64,000 nucleotides of DNA from Paraburkholderia eburnea (GCF_002917095.1 NZ_PQGA01000001.1:868001-932000), one strand, 5' to 3'; positions 47,166 to 56,311 are shown, counted from the stretch's first letter. Made by a program: numbers and translations. Notes: a model not told the origin generated them from the letters alone.

Positions 47166-48164
47166 TCAACGCACGCCGATGCCCGGCTGCAATCCCCGAA
47201 ACTGTCGCAATGCGGCTCGCCAATAGGCCTCGCGCGTTGTGGCATCGGCCGCCGGCTCGACGAGACCAGGCAGCGCCACCCAAGGCAACGTCGGATGCAG
47301 ATGATGTTGCCGATGCAGATGATGATTCATCAGCAGCAGCCCCAAACCACGCGGCACGCGAAAGTCGCGCGCGCGTCCGGGTTCGTCCATCGCGACGCCG
47401 TAATGCGGCAGGTTATCCGCCAGCGATAGCCACAAGCCACGCAGATACATCGCCAGCACCAGCACCGGCCACGCCTTTCCGTAGAGCGCAAACGCGCCCG
47501 CATAAACCAGGAGCGAACCGAGCCAGTCCCGCCGCGCGCGGCTGCGTTTCGCGGGGTCCTGCACATGGTTCGAGAAAAGCCGCTGAATCTGCCGGCCTTC
47601 GGCGCCATGCGCGTGCACGCCGCGCTCGATCACGGCGCGCGCAAGACGCACCGGTATGAAAGCGAGCAGCGGCGCGAGCAGTTCCGCCACATACAGACCA
47701 CCCATCAAGCGCACATACCAGCCGATACGGCGCAGCCAGCGTGGGCCGCTCGCGTCGTCGACATCGGGCCGGTCGAACGCCTCGCGCGTGAAACGGTGAT
47801 GCATCAGGTGTCCGAAACGTACCGCGTCGAACGGCATCGCCAGACCGATCGCAAGCAGCCGCGCGACGGTTTCATTGGCACGCCGCGAGCGCAGCAACTG
47901 GCCGTGGATGCCTTCGTGAATCAAGCCCCAGTGAATCGGCGTGGTTAGCACGACGGGCAACAGCGAAGCGAGCAGCACGACCATCAAGCCGTCCGTCGCG
48001 CGCAGCAGCAAAGGCAAGCCGATGAGTTGATACGCGAGCGCCAGCCCGGCCACGCCGGTGAGCGCGAGGTTCGCGCGCACGTCGGGCGTGCGGCGCGCGA
48101 CGGCTTTGGTGAAAGATCCCGCATCGGACCCGGGACGAACGGCGCTCGTGGACTCCATCGGCAT
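47166..48164 (-). CDS. Fatty acid desaturase family protein
   Basis: A 332-residue membrane protein with three histidine clusters for a di-iron centre: HWGLIHEGIH, HLMHHR and MNHHLHRQHHLHP. Several hydrophobic helices frame them. The subgroup is uncertain; such enzymes introduce double bonds into fatty acyl chains or hydroxylate related lipids. It is transcribed leftwards and stands alone. Confidence 0.85.
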   Translation of the reverse strand: MPMESTSAVRPGSDAGSFTKAVARRTPDVRANLALTGVAGLALAYQLIGLPLLLRATDGLMVVLLASLLPVVLTTPIHWGLIHEGIHGQLLRSRRANETVARLLAIGLAMPFDAVRFGHLMHHRFTREAFDRPDVDDASGPRWLRRIGWYVRLMGGLYVAELLAPLLAFIPVRLARAVIERGVHAHGAEGRQIQRLFSNHVQDPAKRSRARRDWLGSLLVYAGAFALYGKAWPVLVLAMYLRGLWLSLADNLPHYGVAMDEPGRARDFRVPRGLGLLLMNHHLHRQHHLHPTLPWVALPGLVEPAADATTREAYWRAALRQFRGLQPGIGVR

Positions 48165-48280
48165 ATCTCGCGGTAAGGACTGCCGCGAAAATAGCAGCGC
48201 CGCGTGACAGCGCGAAGGCGCGGAACTTGCCGCGCATTACGGCTTGCGAAGCCCACTGCAAAGGGCAAATCGCATCGACG

Positions 48281-48314
48281 AAAAAAAACCGCCGCGCACG
48301 AAGCGCGGCGGTTT
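48281..48314 (-). terminator. Terminator of the aldo/keto reductase gene
   Basis: Reading leftwards, ACCGCCGCGC-TTCGT-GCGCGGCGGT is followed by eight T residues. Confidence 0.85.
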
Positions 48315-48345
48315 CAGGTGATGCGCCGTGATTCGGATCAGCGGA

Positions 48346-49389
48346 TCAGACCGCCTGATCGGTCGACGGCTTTTCCCACAGATTGACGCCGCCTTCGGTC
48401 GCGAAGCGGTCGATTTCGGCCAGTTCTTCCGCCGAAAATTCGAGGTTCTTCAGCGCTCCGACGTTCTCGCGCACCTGCTCCGCGCGGCTCGCGCCGATCA
48501 GCGCCGAGGTCACGCGGCCACCGCGCAGCGTCCATGCGATCGCCATCTGCGCGAGGCTCTGGCCACGGCGCTGCGCGAGTTCGTTGAGCTTGCGCACGTG
48601 CTCGATGTTCTCGGCGCTCAGGTGCTCGCTCTTGAGCGAGCCGCCGCCCGGACGGTTCACGCGCGCGTCTTGCGGCACGCCGTTCAGATACTTGTTCGTC
48701 AGGAGGCCCTGCGCGAGCGGCGTGAACGCAATGCTGCCCGTGCCGATGTCTTCGAGCGTGTCGAGCAGTTCGTGCTCGACCCAGCGATTGAGCAGGTTGT
48801 ACGACGGCTGATGGATCAGCAGCGGCACCTTGTATTCGGCCAGCAGCTTCGCCATCTCACGCGTCTTCTGCGCGGAATACGACGAGATGCCGACGTACAG
48901 CGCCTTGCCCTGCTGCACGGCGCTCGCGAGCGCGCCCGCGGTTTCTTCCAGCGGCGTTTCGGCGTCGAAGCGGTGCGAGTAGAAGATATCGACGTAATCG
49001 AGCCCCATGCGCTGCAGGCTCTGGTCGAGGCTCGCGAGCACGTACTTGCGCGAGCCGCCGCCCTGGCCGTACGGGCCCGGCCACATGTCCCAGCCCGCCT
49101 TCGACGAGATCAGCAGTTCGTCGCGATACGGCCGGAAATCGTCCTTGAAAATGCGGCCGAAGTTGGTTTCGGCGCTGCCGTACGGCGGGCCGTAGTTGTT
49201 CGCGAGATCGAAGTGCGTGATGCCGAGGTCGAAAGCCGTGCGCAGGATTTCGCGCTGCGTCGAAATCGGCGTGGTGTCGCCGAAGTTGTGCCACAGGCCG
49301 AGCGACAGCGCCGGCAGCTTGAGCCCCGACTTGCCGCAAAGGCGGTATTGCATCTCCGAATAGCGTTCAGCAGCTGCTTCGTAGGCCAT
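48346..49389 (-). CDS. Aldo/keto reductase (YghZ/Gpr-like)
   Basis: A 347-residue NADPH-dependent TIM-barrel enzyme with GITHFDLANNYGPPYGSAE, LISSKAGWDMWPGPYG (catalytic Lys) and DYVDIFYSHR (active-site His). The group reduces methylglyoxal in E. coli (YghZ). ATG 49389 begins the conserved sequence; a frame upstream extends it but lacks similarity. Confidence 0.9.
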   Translation of the reverse strand: MAYEAAAERYSEMQYRLCGKSGLKLPALSLGLWHNFGDTTPISTQREILRTAFDLGITHFDLANNYGPPYGSAETNFGRIFKDDFRPYRDELLISSKAGWDMWPGPYGQGGGSRKYVLASLDQSLQRMGLDYVDIFYSHRFDAETPLEETAGALASAVQQGKALYVGISSYSAQKTREMAKLLAEYKVPLLIHQPSYNLLNRWVEHELLDTLEDIGTGSIAFTPLAQGLLTNKYLNGVPQDARVNRPGGGSLKSEHLSAENIEHVRKLNELAQRRGQSLAQMAIAWTLRGGRVTSALIGASRAEQVRENVGALKNLEFSAEELAEIDRFATEGGVNLWEKPSTDQAV

Positions 49390-49663
49390 CGTTTGAATCC
49401 TCGAACGGGAAACAGGTTTCAGAAAGTCCGGCGGCGGCGCGCGCCCATTTGCACATATTCCGCGCATATTCCGCGTATATGGCGCAAAAAACGCAGCAAT
49501 AACGCCATAGAACCGTCAAATGGCGCAATGTGGCGCGCCGCGCGGTTTGCCATGCTAGCCGATCCGCGCGTTCCGTGCAGATGCCCATCATGTGGGACGG
49601 GACAATGGACGCTGCCGCCACGCTCGCCTACACTGCGGCGTCCGTCTTCTGCATGAGGTCTTT

Positions 49664-49870
49664 ATGGTCAAAGCGCTTTCGTTCGCGCTGATTGCCTGCG
49701 GCGTCGCGCTGCTCTACTTCGGCGGTCAGTCGTTTCATTCGTTCTCGAACGACGTTTCCCGCCTCGTCACCGGCGCACCCACCGACCGCACGATGATCCT
49801 GATCGTGGCCGGCGCCGCCGCGACCGTCGCGGGGCTCACCGGTCTCGTGGTGTCGGGGCGCCGGCGCTAG
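49664..49870 (+). CDS. DUF3185-type small membrane protein
   Basis: A 68-residue protein with two membrane helices (LSFALIACGVALLYFGG and TMILIVAGAAATVAGLTGLV) joined by a loop containing FHSFSNDVSRLVTG, the DUF3185 pattern. Function unknown. It has a modest GAGG upstream site. Confidence 0.75.
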   Translation: MVKALSFALIACGVALLYFGGQSFHSFSNDVSRLVTGAPTDRTMILIVAGAAATVAGLTGLVVSGRRR

Positions 49871-49904
49871 GCCGACGCCTTTTCAGCGCGGTTTTATCCG
49901 CGCA

Positions 49905-50669
49905 TCAGCCGAGTTTGACTTCCGGCAACGAAGCCGAGCGCGTGCCCGGCAGCGGCACGTTGCTCGCGCCGTGGTAGGTGTAGACGAGCGAGAACTTCAC
50001 GTCGTCGCTCTGGTTTTGCCCCGCCGAATGCAGCGTGTTGCAGTGGAAGAACACCACGTCGCCCTTTTGCAGGGTGGGCGAAGTCGCCCGGTCGATCCAT
50101 GCCTGGTTTTCGGGCAGATCGGCGCGGAAGAATTTGGCATTGTCGAAGCTGCCCGACGTGAACGGCGCCGTATGCGAACCCGGCACGAACCACAGGCCGC
50201 CGTTCTCGATCGTTTCGGACCCGAGCGCGAGCCACACCGACACCAGATCGTCGCGCTCGAACGACCAGTAACGCACGTCGCGATGCCAGCCCGTGAGGCT
50301 GCCGTATGTGGGGTGCTTGGTCATCATGCAGTTGTGGTGCGCGCGCGAGAGCATCGGCTCCTCGCCGAAATACAGCTCCATCCAGCCCGCGATCTCGGGC
50401 GAGGTCGCCCATTCGCGATACGACGGATGGCGCGAATAAGCATCGAGCAGACGCCGCACCGTATGGCCGCCGGGCGCGTCCTTCGAATCGGGCGCGCCGG
50501 GATAACGCAGATCGGCTTCGAATTCGAGCGGCGCCGCGGCCGCCTCCAACTGCGCCTGCGCCGCGTGCCGGATCTCGTCGCACCGCTCGGGCGAGACGAG
50601 CCCCGGCACGACCACGAAACCGCGCTCGCGCAGCGCCTGCACCTGTTCCTTCTTTGACTGGACTGACAT
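49905..50669 (-). CDS. Phytanoyl-CoA dioxygenase (PhyH) family protein
   Basis: A 254-residue Fe(II)/2-oxoglutarate oxygenase. The iron ligands appear in GWHRDVRYW (His and Asp) and later in VFFHCNTLHSAGQN, with VPGSHTAPF before it. Members hydroxylate fatty acyl-CoA, amino acids or natural products. No biosynthetic neighbours hint at the substrate. Confidence 0.85.
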   Translation of the reverse strand: MSVQSKKEQVQALRERGFVVVPGLVSPERCDEIRHAAQAQLEAAAAPLEFEADLRYPGAPDSKDAPGGHTVRRLLDAYSRHPSYREWATSPEIAGWMELYFGEEPMLSRAHHNCMMTKHPTYGSLTGWHRDVRYWSFERDDLVSVWLALGSETIENGGLWFVPGSHTAPFTSGSFDNAKFFRADLPENQAWIDRATSPTLQKGDVVFFHCNTLHSAGQNQSDDVKFSLVYTYHGASNVPLPGTRSASLPEVKLG

Positions 50670-51240
50670 GGGACTTCCGTTATTCGAGGCCTGCGGGGGC
50701 CGCGGTCATCCGGACCGCGGCAGCGGCGCCGCGCTTGAATGCCGCTTTATGCCGCTTCATGCCGCTCATAGACATTCGATGCGCGCCGTCCGCTCGATTG
50801 TAAGAGCGCGCGCACGCGGCTGGAAGCGGCCCGCGCGCGCATCGATGCTCACATCGACGCACGTCGATGAAGCAAACCCGCACCGGCGTGGCGACAAAGG
50901 GCGCGATCGCATGCATCGAGATGCATCAGGAAAGCACGGGGCCGGGTATTAACCGACTTTCGGGCGTCATGATTCGCGTGTAGTCTGCGCGCATGCTGTT
51001 TTTTGACCCAGAACATCTATCGCGCGGACGGACTGCCGGCGAGCCCTTGCCCAGCAAGGCCGCTGCCCTCCGAGGTCCATCCCGGCGCGCCCTCCCGAGC
51101 CTTGTGCACGCCATCCGGCCTGTCCTGCGCTGCCCTCTATCGTGCCCACGCTGAAAACAGGCACGTTTGCTGCTCGATTCGATGCGCCACGCTGCGAACC
51201 TCGCACCGGGTTTCGTGTCGAACCTGCTACCGCCCAAACC
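50670..51240. other. Intergenic region, no supported gene
   Basis: Long frames on both strands overlap here but their translations are Arg/Ala-rich and featureless. I see no RNA or repeat of note. Confidence 0.45.
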
Positions 51241-51603
51241 ATGCATACCCTTTCCGACACCCATCGCATGACCCCTGCTGCCCTGAAGGCCGCCCGCCCC
51301 GCCCGCCGCCATGTCGTGCGCGCCCTGCGCCACCATGCCGCGCGCACGCGCGCGCTGACCCAACAGGTCCGCGCCGCGCATCCGGTGGACAGCATGCGCT
51401 CGTGGTTTCATACGTTCTTCTCGGTGCTGCGCCTGCGCGCGGGCGCGCGTCACTTCTCGCTGCGCACGCTGCTGTATCGACCGAACGCAACACTGCGCAC
51501 GCTCGCGGCACCCTCGACCGTCCATACGGCACGCAACGCGCGCCGTCCGCGCCGTATCACGGCGAGCAGCAGCGAGGGCTGGTTCGGCTTCGCGATGCGC
51601 TAA
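51241..51603 (+). CDS. Arg/Ala-rich hypothetical protein, tentative
   Basis: A possible 120-residue basic protein (RPARRHVVRALRHHAARTRALTQQVRAA then FHTFFSVLRLRAGARHFSLRTLLYRP). The frame is also open from GTG 51142. No ribosome site is convincing. The high basic content may simply reflect a shadow frame in GC-rich DNA. It precedes a terminator at 51643-51680, which is the main reason to keep it. Confidence 0.35.
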   Translation: MHTLSDTHRMTPAALKAARPARRHVVRALRHHAARTRALTQQVRAAHPVDSMRSWFHTFFSVLRLRAGARHFSLRTLLYRPNATLRTLAAPSTVHTARNARRPRRITASSSEGWFGFAMR

Positions 51604-51642
51604 GCGCGTCGGCGTCACAGTCGGCCTCACGCGCCGGAAACG

Positions 51643-51680
51643 AAAAACCCCGCCAGGGCATCTGCCCTGGCGGGGTTTTC
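51643..51680. terminator. Bidirectional terminator downstream of metK
   Basis: AAAAACCCCGCCAGGGCA-TC-TGCCCTGGCGGGGTTTTC is a very strong stem with A and T runs at its ends. Confidence 0.92.
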
Positions 51681-51719
51681 TTTGTGTGCTTCGCGTGGCT
51701 TAAAACTGACAAAAGCAGC

Positions 51720-52907
51720 TTAAGCGAGCGCGCCAACCGGCTCCGTGCCGGCCGCTTCGGCCAGCGAAAGCGCGCGGTCGGTCGCTTCCCACGAGAATTC
51801 CGGCTCTTCGCGGCCAAAGTGGCCGTAAGCAGCGGTCTTTTCGTAGATCGGGCGCAGCAGGTCGAGCATCTGGATGATGCCCTTCGGACGCAGATCGAAG
51901 TGCTCGCGCACGAGCTTCGTGATCGTGGTGTCCGAAACCTTGCCCGTGCCGAACGTGTTGACCATCACCGAGGTCGGCTCGGCCACGCCGATCGCGTACG
52001 AGACCTGGATCAGGCAGCGCGACGCGAGACCCGCGGCCACGATGTTCTTCGCCACGTAACGGCCTGCGTAAGCCGCCGAACGGTCGACCTTCGACGGATC
52101 CTTGCCCGAGAACGCACCGCCGCCGTGCGGGGCTGCGCCGCCGTACGTATCGACGATGATCTTGCGGCCCGTGAGGCCGCAATCGCCTTGCGGGCCGCCG
52201 ATCACGAAGCGACCGGTCGGGTTGACGAGGAACTTGATGTCGCCCTTGATGAGGTCGGCCGGCAGCACCGGCTTGATGACTTCTTCGATGACGGCTTCGC
52301 GCAGCGTGGCCAGATCGATGTCCGGCGAGTGCTGCGTCGAGAGCACGACCGTGTCGATCGCGTGCGGCTTGCCGTCGACGTAACGCACGGTGACCTGCGA
52401 CTTCGCGTCCGGGCGCAGCCAGGGCAAACGGCCGTCGCGGCGCAGGTTCGACTGGCGCTCGACCAGACGGTGCGAAAGGTGGATCGGCAGCGGCATCAGT
52501 TCGGGCGTTTCGTCGCACGCATAGCCGAACATCAGACCCTGATCGCCTGCGCCCTGATCGAGGTTGTTGTCGTGCGCGCGGTCCACGCCCTGGGCGATGT
52601 CCGGCGACTGCTTGTCGTAAGCGACGAGCACCGCGCAACCGCGGTAGTCGATGCCGTAATCCGTGTTGTCGTAGCCGATGCGCTTGATCGTGTCGCGCGC
52701 GACCTGGATGTAGTCGACGTTGGCCGTCGTGGTGATTTCACCCGCGAGCACGACGAGACCCGTGTTGCACAGCGTTTCCGCTGCAACGCGCGAGTACTTG
52801 TCTTGCGTCAGGATGGCGTCGAGGATCGCGTCCGAGATCTGGTCCGCGACTTTGTCGGGATGGCCTTCGGAAACGGATTCGGAGGTGAAGAGATAGTCGT
52901 TTGCCAC
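51720..52907 (-). CDS. metK: S-adenosylmethionine synthetase
   Basis: A 395-residue enzyme that makes SAM from methionine and ATP. Motifs include [22 protein letters not shown], the hexapeptide GAGDQG in the loop, and [22 protein letters not shown] 52907 is the start: AGGAG lies eight bases upstream and the length matches the family. A leader of about 100 bases upstream can fold to hide this ribosome site (see 52911-53010). Confidence 0.96.
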   Translation of the reverse strand: MANDYLFTSESVSEGHPDKVADQISDAILDAILTQDKYSRVAAETLCNTGLVVLAGEITTTANVDYIQVARDTIKRIGYDNTDYGIDYRGCAVLVAYDKQSPDIAQGVDRAHDNNLDQGAGDQGLMFGYACDETPELMPLPIHLSHRLVERQSNLRRDGRLPWLRPDAKSQVTVRYVDGKPHAIDTVVLSTQHSPDIDLATLREAVIEEVIKPVLPADLIKGDIKFLVNPTGRFVIGGPQGDCGLTGRKIIVDTYGGAAPHGGGAFSGKDPSKVDRSAAYAGRYVAKNIVAAGLASRCLIQVSYAIGVAEPTSVMVNTFGTGKVSDTTITKLVREHFDLRPKGIIQMLDLLRPIYEKTAAYGHFGREEPEFSWEATDRALSLAEAAGTEPVGALA

Positions 52908-52910
52908 GTG

Positions 52911-53010
52911 TAAGGCTCCTTGTAGCTGGTAACGGTTGAATTTCACGTAGCCAGCTTCGGGAGCTTTGAAGCGGCGACGCTTTAGCGGATTACCTGGTCC
53001 AGTTGGCTCA
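52911..53010 (-). promoter_or_regulatory. Structured 5' leader of metK, possible riboregulator
   Basis: On the reverse strand a hairpin GCTGG-N21-CCAGC (within 52925-52955, with an inner ACG/CGT pairing) lies just before the ribosome site. Upstream, GCTCC at 52964-52960 is complementary to GGAGC of the ribosome site at 52919-52915. The GCTGG and GCTCC elements are adjacent, so the two pairings could be alternatives. It does not match a SAM or SAH riboswitch I know. Confidence 0.4.
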
Positions 53011-53186
53011 TGACCGCACACTTAGCTCCGTGGCGCGATACATGGCGAACCGGCTTCGCCCCGCAAGTTGTCAGTTAACTCGGCGAAGCCCGTATTATAG
53101 CGACTTCCCTAATTTGTCGCAGAGTCACACCGCGTGTTGTCAATCGTTTTCTCCACTACTTTCCGGCACGTCACGGGAGTCGCCGT

Positions 53187-54071
53187 ATGCTAGGCAAACT
53201 CGGCTCACGTTTCGCCATTGGTCTGCTGAAGCTTTTTGCGATCCTACCCTATGGTTTCGTCGCTCGTCTGGGAGACGGGCTGGGCTGGCTGCTCTACCAG
53301 ATCCCGAGCCGCCGCAAGCGCGTCGTCCACACCAACCTGCGCCTGTGCTTCCCCGAGTGGAGCGACGAAAAGCGCGAGGAAGTCGCGGGCAAGCACTTTC
53401 GCCAGGCGATCCGCAGCTATATGGAGCGCAGCGTGCAGTGGTTCGGCTCGGCGAAGAAACTCGAAAAACTCGTCCAGCTCGACAGCGAAATCGACCTCAC
53501 CGACCTCGATCTGCCGCCCACGCTCTTTCTGGGTCTGCACTTCGTCGGCATCGAAGCCGGATCGATGTTCCTTAACTACTCGCTGCACCGTCCGTGCGGA
53601 TCGCTTTACCAGCCGTTCTCGAACCCCGAATTCGAAGCCGCCGCGAAGGCCGGCCGCAGCCGCTTCGGCGCCGAAATGGTGAGCCGCGCGGACAGCGCGC
53701 GCGCCGTGCTGCGCTGGCTGCGCGACAAAAAACCCGTGATGCTCGGCGCGGACATGGACTACGGCATGCGTAACTCCACTTTCGTGCCGTTCTTCGGCGT
53801 GCCCGCCTGCACGCTCACGGCGGTCGGTCGTCTGGCGAAAGTGGGCCATGCGCAGGTCGTGCCCTTCATCGGCGAGGTGCTGCCCAATTACAAGGGTTAT
53901 CGGCTGAAAGTCTTCAAACCTTGGGAAAACTATCCGACCGGCGACGACGAGCAGGACGCGCGCCGCATGAACGAGTTTCTCGAGGAACAGATTCCGCGCA
54001 TTCCCGAGCAGTATTACTGGGTGCACAAGCGGTTTAAGACGCGACCGGAGGGCGAGCCGGGGGTGTATTGA
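53187..54071 (+). CDS. lpxL: Lipid A biosynthesis lauroyl-type acyltransferase (LpxL/HtrB)
   Basis: A 294-residue inner-membrane acyltransferase with one N-terminal hydrophobic segment and the catalytic His-x4-Glu in HFVGIE (His118, Glu123). It adds a secondary acyl chain to lipid A precursors. GGGAG precedes the start. In related genomes lpxL is followed by dapF, but here about 2.2 kb of accessory DNA intervenes. Confidence 0.92.
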   Translation: MLGKLGSRFAIGLLKLFAILPYGFVARLGDGLGWLLYQIPSRRKRVVHTNLRLCFPEWSDEKREEVAGKHFRQAIRSYMERSVQWFGSAKKLEKLVQLDSEIDLTDLDLPPTLFLGLHFVGIEAGSMFLNYSLHRPCGSLYQPFSNPEFEAAAKAGRSRFGAEMVSRADSARAVLRWLRDKKPVMLGADMDYGMRNSTFVPFFGVPACTLTAVGRLAKVGHAQVVPFIGEVLPNYKGYRLKVFKPWENYPTGDDEQDARRMNEFLEEQIPRIPEQYYWVHKRFKTRPEGEPGVY

Positions 54072-54093
54072 GGCTGTCCGCCTTGTCGAACGG

Positions 54094-54117
54094 AAAGCCG
54101 CCTGCGGGCGGCTTTTT
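54094..54117 (+). terminator. Terminator of lpxL
   Basis: AAGCCGCC-TGC-GGGCGGCTTTTTG. Confidence 0.85.
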
Positions 54118-54186
54118 GCTGGGCGGCGTTCTGGTTGTGGTTACGCCGAAACGCCAAAAATTACGAACCCACCACCGTTGCGGATT

Positions 54187-54396
54187 TCACGACGCAGGCC
54201 GGACATAAGGCCGCATGTCACTGACCACGACTCGCGCGCACGTAAGCCGCACGTCGAGCCCGACGTTCGGCGTCAGGTCCAGCCGGATCAATCCGCCCTC
54301 AACTCGCGCAAGCGTCATCTCCATGATGGTGGCTTCCTCCGGCATGGCGTCCACATCGATCTCTGCCGTGCGCACGTCGAGACAGTCGAGGAACAC
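54187..54396 (-). CDS. Small immunity-like ORF of the decayed toxin cassette
   Basis: A 69-residue acidic frame (GTG 54396; longer in-frame to 54456) containing LDCLDVRTAEIDVDAMPEEATIME and ending VVVSDMRPYVRPAS. It begins seven bases after the stop of the toxin remnant (54404), the same order as the intact toxin/immunity pair next door. No family is recognised. The immunity role is inferred only from size and position. Confidence 0.45.
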   Translation of the reverse strand: MFLDCLDVRTAEIDVDAMPEEATIMEMTLARVEGGLIRLDLTPNVGLDVRLTCARVVVSDMRPYVRPAS

Positions 54397-54403
54397 GACG
54401 TAG

Positions 54404-54724
54404 TTATGGCGCCTTCCAACCGGAATTGTGGCCGTGCGGCTCGCCGTGGCTCGCATGGTATTGGGCGCAGAGATTGCCGTTCGAATCGAATCACGCCGGG
54501 AAAGTCGTCGCCGTTGCTCGCCAGTGCGGCTGCTGCGCGCTTTGCAGCATTCGCGGCCTGTATCACGTCGATGCGCTCGACCATCGCGTTGTACTTTTCG
54601 ATGTAGGCCGTTGCGCCGTCGGCATCAAGGCCCATCGATTCCATCACCGACCGGTGAAACGTCTTCGCGCGCGGCGTACTGGCGAGCGCTCCACCTCCCA
54701 ACTGCCGCGAACGCCCAGCTTTCC
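54404..54724 (-). pseudogene. Decayed polymorphic-toxin fragment (orphan C-terminal cassette)
   Basis: The frame repeats the middle of the neighbouring toxin: [20 protein letters not shown] through ALASNGDD is nearly identical in protein and DNA. After GDD (about 54500) the coding frame is lost. A different frame, open from 54490 to the stop at 54404, encodes FDSNGNLCAQYHASHGEPHG and ends GWKAP, which looks like a toxin tip rich in His. There is no own start or N-terminal domain, so it is best read as a broken second toxin end. Confidence 0.6.
54502..54698. repeat. 197-bp direct repeat, copy 1
   Basis: Copy of 55389-55585 with roughly a dozen differences and no gaps by eye. It encodes the linker shared by both toxin genes. 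Confidence 0.9.
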
Positions 54725-54725
54725 G
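54690..54725. repeat. 36-bp direct repeat, copy 1
   Basis: Matches 56170-56205 with one mismatch; the core CCCAACTGCCGCGAACGCCC is identical. The two copies bracket the intact toxin/immunity pair. Confidence 0.9.
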
Positions 54726-54777
54726 TTTCGCGCACGGCTCTAGCGGTATTCGTCAATCTCAATCGTGCCGCGCACGC

Positions 54778-55008
54778 TCAACGCCCGAGTTCAACGATGG
54801 AGTTAATCAGCTCCGCCCCGCCTTCGATATCCTCATGGCCGACGAATCGCGAGACCTCCATGTGTCCGTCCCGGAATACATCGATCTCTATCCGCTGCCC
54901 CACGACCGTAACGGCCACGAGAACACTATCCGACCGGTGCCGCGCAAGGGTGTAGTGGATCTTCTCCGCGTCGAGCTTGTCGAGCAGGGTAAACAGCGTG
55001 TGGTTCAT
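54778..55008 (-). CDS. Immunity-like protein of the toxin pair
   Basis: A 76-residue small protein: an N-terminal helix (NHTLFTLLDKLDAEKIHYTL) followed by strands (DSVLVAVTVVGQRIEIDVF, HMEVSRFVGHEDIEGG). It has the size and acidic character usual for immunity proteins. Its ATG lies ten bases after the toxin stop, and the TAGGAG containing that stop doubles as its ribosome site, so expression is tightly coupled to the toxin. Family not recognised; the role comes from context. Confidence 0.65.
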   Translation of the reverse strand: MNHTLFTLLDKLDAEKIHYTLARHRSDSVLVAVTVVGQRIEIDVFRDGHMEVSRFVGHEDIEGGAELINSIVELGR

Positions 55009-55018
55009 GCCTTGGCTC

Positions 55019-56032
55019 CTATTTCTTGAAGCGTCCATCGTTAAGTAGTTTGAGCGCCTTCCGAGCATCTTTGCTTCCGTCCTGAGCATCGCCCTGGATT
55101 TCGTTGAGCGTCGAATTCAGATATTGCCCCGGAAATTCGCGCAACACAGAGCCTTTGCATTCGGACGAGATGATGTCGCACGCGTACATGCTCCCGCGAT
55201 CGTTGGCCGCAAGCCCGACAGCATCCCCGCCCAGAGCATCGGGCGTGTATTCGAATGGCTGTGCATCGCCGAGCGGCGTCGAATTGCCGGCTGCGTCGGC
55301 GCTGAACAGGTCATTGTCAGACGCGCCGCTATCGTCCGCGCCAGCATCGCCGAGCACCGCCCCGGCCGCCGCCTCCACCTCGCCAAGCAAGTCGTCGCCG
55401 TTGCTCGCCAGTGCGGCCGCTGCGCGCCTTGCAGCGTTCGCGGCCTGTATTGCGTCGATGCGCTCGACCATCGCGTTGTACTTTTCGATGTAGGCCGTCG
55501 CGCCGTCTGCATCGAGGCCCATCGATTCCATCACCGACTGGTGGAACGTCTTCGCGCGGGGCGTACTGGCGGCCACTCCACCTCCACCGCCTCGATACGT
55601 CTCGCCCCAAGTTTGCGGCGCGTAGCGCTCCGATACGCCAGCACTGCCGCGCCAGTCACGATCAATGGCGGGAACGATCAGGCCATCGCGCACCGCTTCG
55701 CGCAGAATGCGCGTTATGTCGTGGCCATCGATGGGCGTGGGCCACCGCCCACGGACGTGCTTGCTGATGAAACTGGCGTAAGCGCTGAAATCGCCGCAGA
55801 TACGCGAAGCGCCACGGCGAATGCTCACCCGGAAGATCTGATCGAAATCCCGCCGGTCCTGCTCCATCTGTTCTTCGCGCGCCTTGCGCGCTGTCTGGCG
55901 CTCCTCGTAAGAGAGCCGCCAGCCACGGTCTACGTCTTCGATATCGCGAGCGGGCACTAGCGCGCACTGCCAACCGCCCTTGAGCGGCACGTAGAGCGCG
56001 TTATACGAGTTGCCCCATTCGGGTAACGACAT
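55019..56032 (-). CDS. Polymorphic-toxin-like protein with C-terminal toxin tip
   Basis: A 337-residue soluble protein without signal peptide. Residues 1-145 form an N-terminal region ([40 protein letters not shown]) of unknown family. A Gly-rich junction and Ala-rich linker (about 145-235) follow, then a tip ending [18 protein letters not shown] and [15 protein letters not shown]. From memory, this ending resembles C-terminal toxin domains of RHS and contact-dependent systems. The start has an ideal GGAGGTGA site. The following small gene looks like its immunity partner. The linker is duplicated in the remnant at 54404-54724. Secretion route unknown; a type VI cargo is possible. Confidence 0.6.
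   Translation of the reverse strand: MSLPEWGNSYNALYVPLKGGWQCALVPARDIEDVDRGWRLSYEERQTARKAREEQMEQDRRDFDQIFRVSIRRGASRICGDFSAYASFISKHVRGRWPTPIDGHDITRILREAVRDGLIVPAIDRDWRGSAGVSERYAPQTWGETYRGGGGGVAASTPRAKTFHQSVMESMGLDADGATAYIEKYNAMVERIDAIQAANAARRAAAALASNGDDLLGEVEAAAGAVLGDAGADDSGASDNDLFSADAAGNSTPLGDAQPFEYTPDALGGDAVGLAANDRGSMYACDIISSECKGSVLREFPGQYLNSTLNEIQGDAQDGSKDARKALKLLNDGRFKK
55389..55585. repeat. 197-bp direct repeat, copy 2
   Basis: Second copy of 54502-54698, lying inside the intact toxin gene and encoding its linker. Confidence 0.9.
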
Positions 56033-56311
56033 GTCACCTCCGCCGGTTGTAGCGTGTCTAGTAGCACGCCTTCAGGCGTCCGACCTTGTGCTACGTTGAC
56101 CGACTCGCATTCGATGCAGGGCGCATCGATCTGCCCCTCGCGCACCAACATCTGCAGCCGGCAGCGTCGTCCACCTCCCAACTGCCGCGAACGCCCAGCT
56201 TCCCGTACGCCTCTATTGGGCGACCGTAAAGCCTGCGCTATCACCGTGTATCATTCGCTATTCGTCACATCTCGCCACACCTCCTCTCGCAGCAAGGAAT
56301 CGACGTACACC
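56033..56311. other. Upstream junction between toxin gene and dapF
   Basis: A leftward frame (about 56150 to 55957) reads [20 protein letters not shown] then [15 protein letters not shown] and runs into the toxin start in another frame. It may be the end of a lost upstream gene. The 36-bp repeat copy at 56170-56205 lies here, and the dapF promoter should lie at its right end. Confidence 0.4.
56170..56205. repeat. 36-bp direct repeat, copy 2
   Basis: Second copy of 54690-54725, with one mismatch. Confidence 0.9.
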
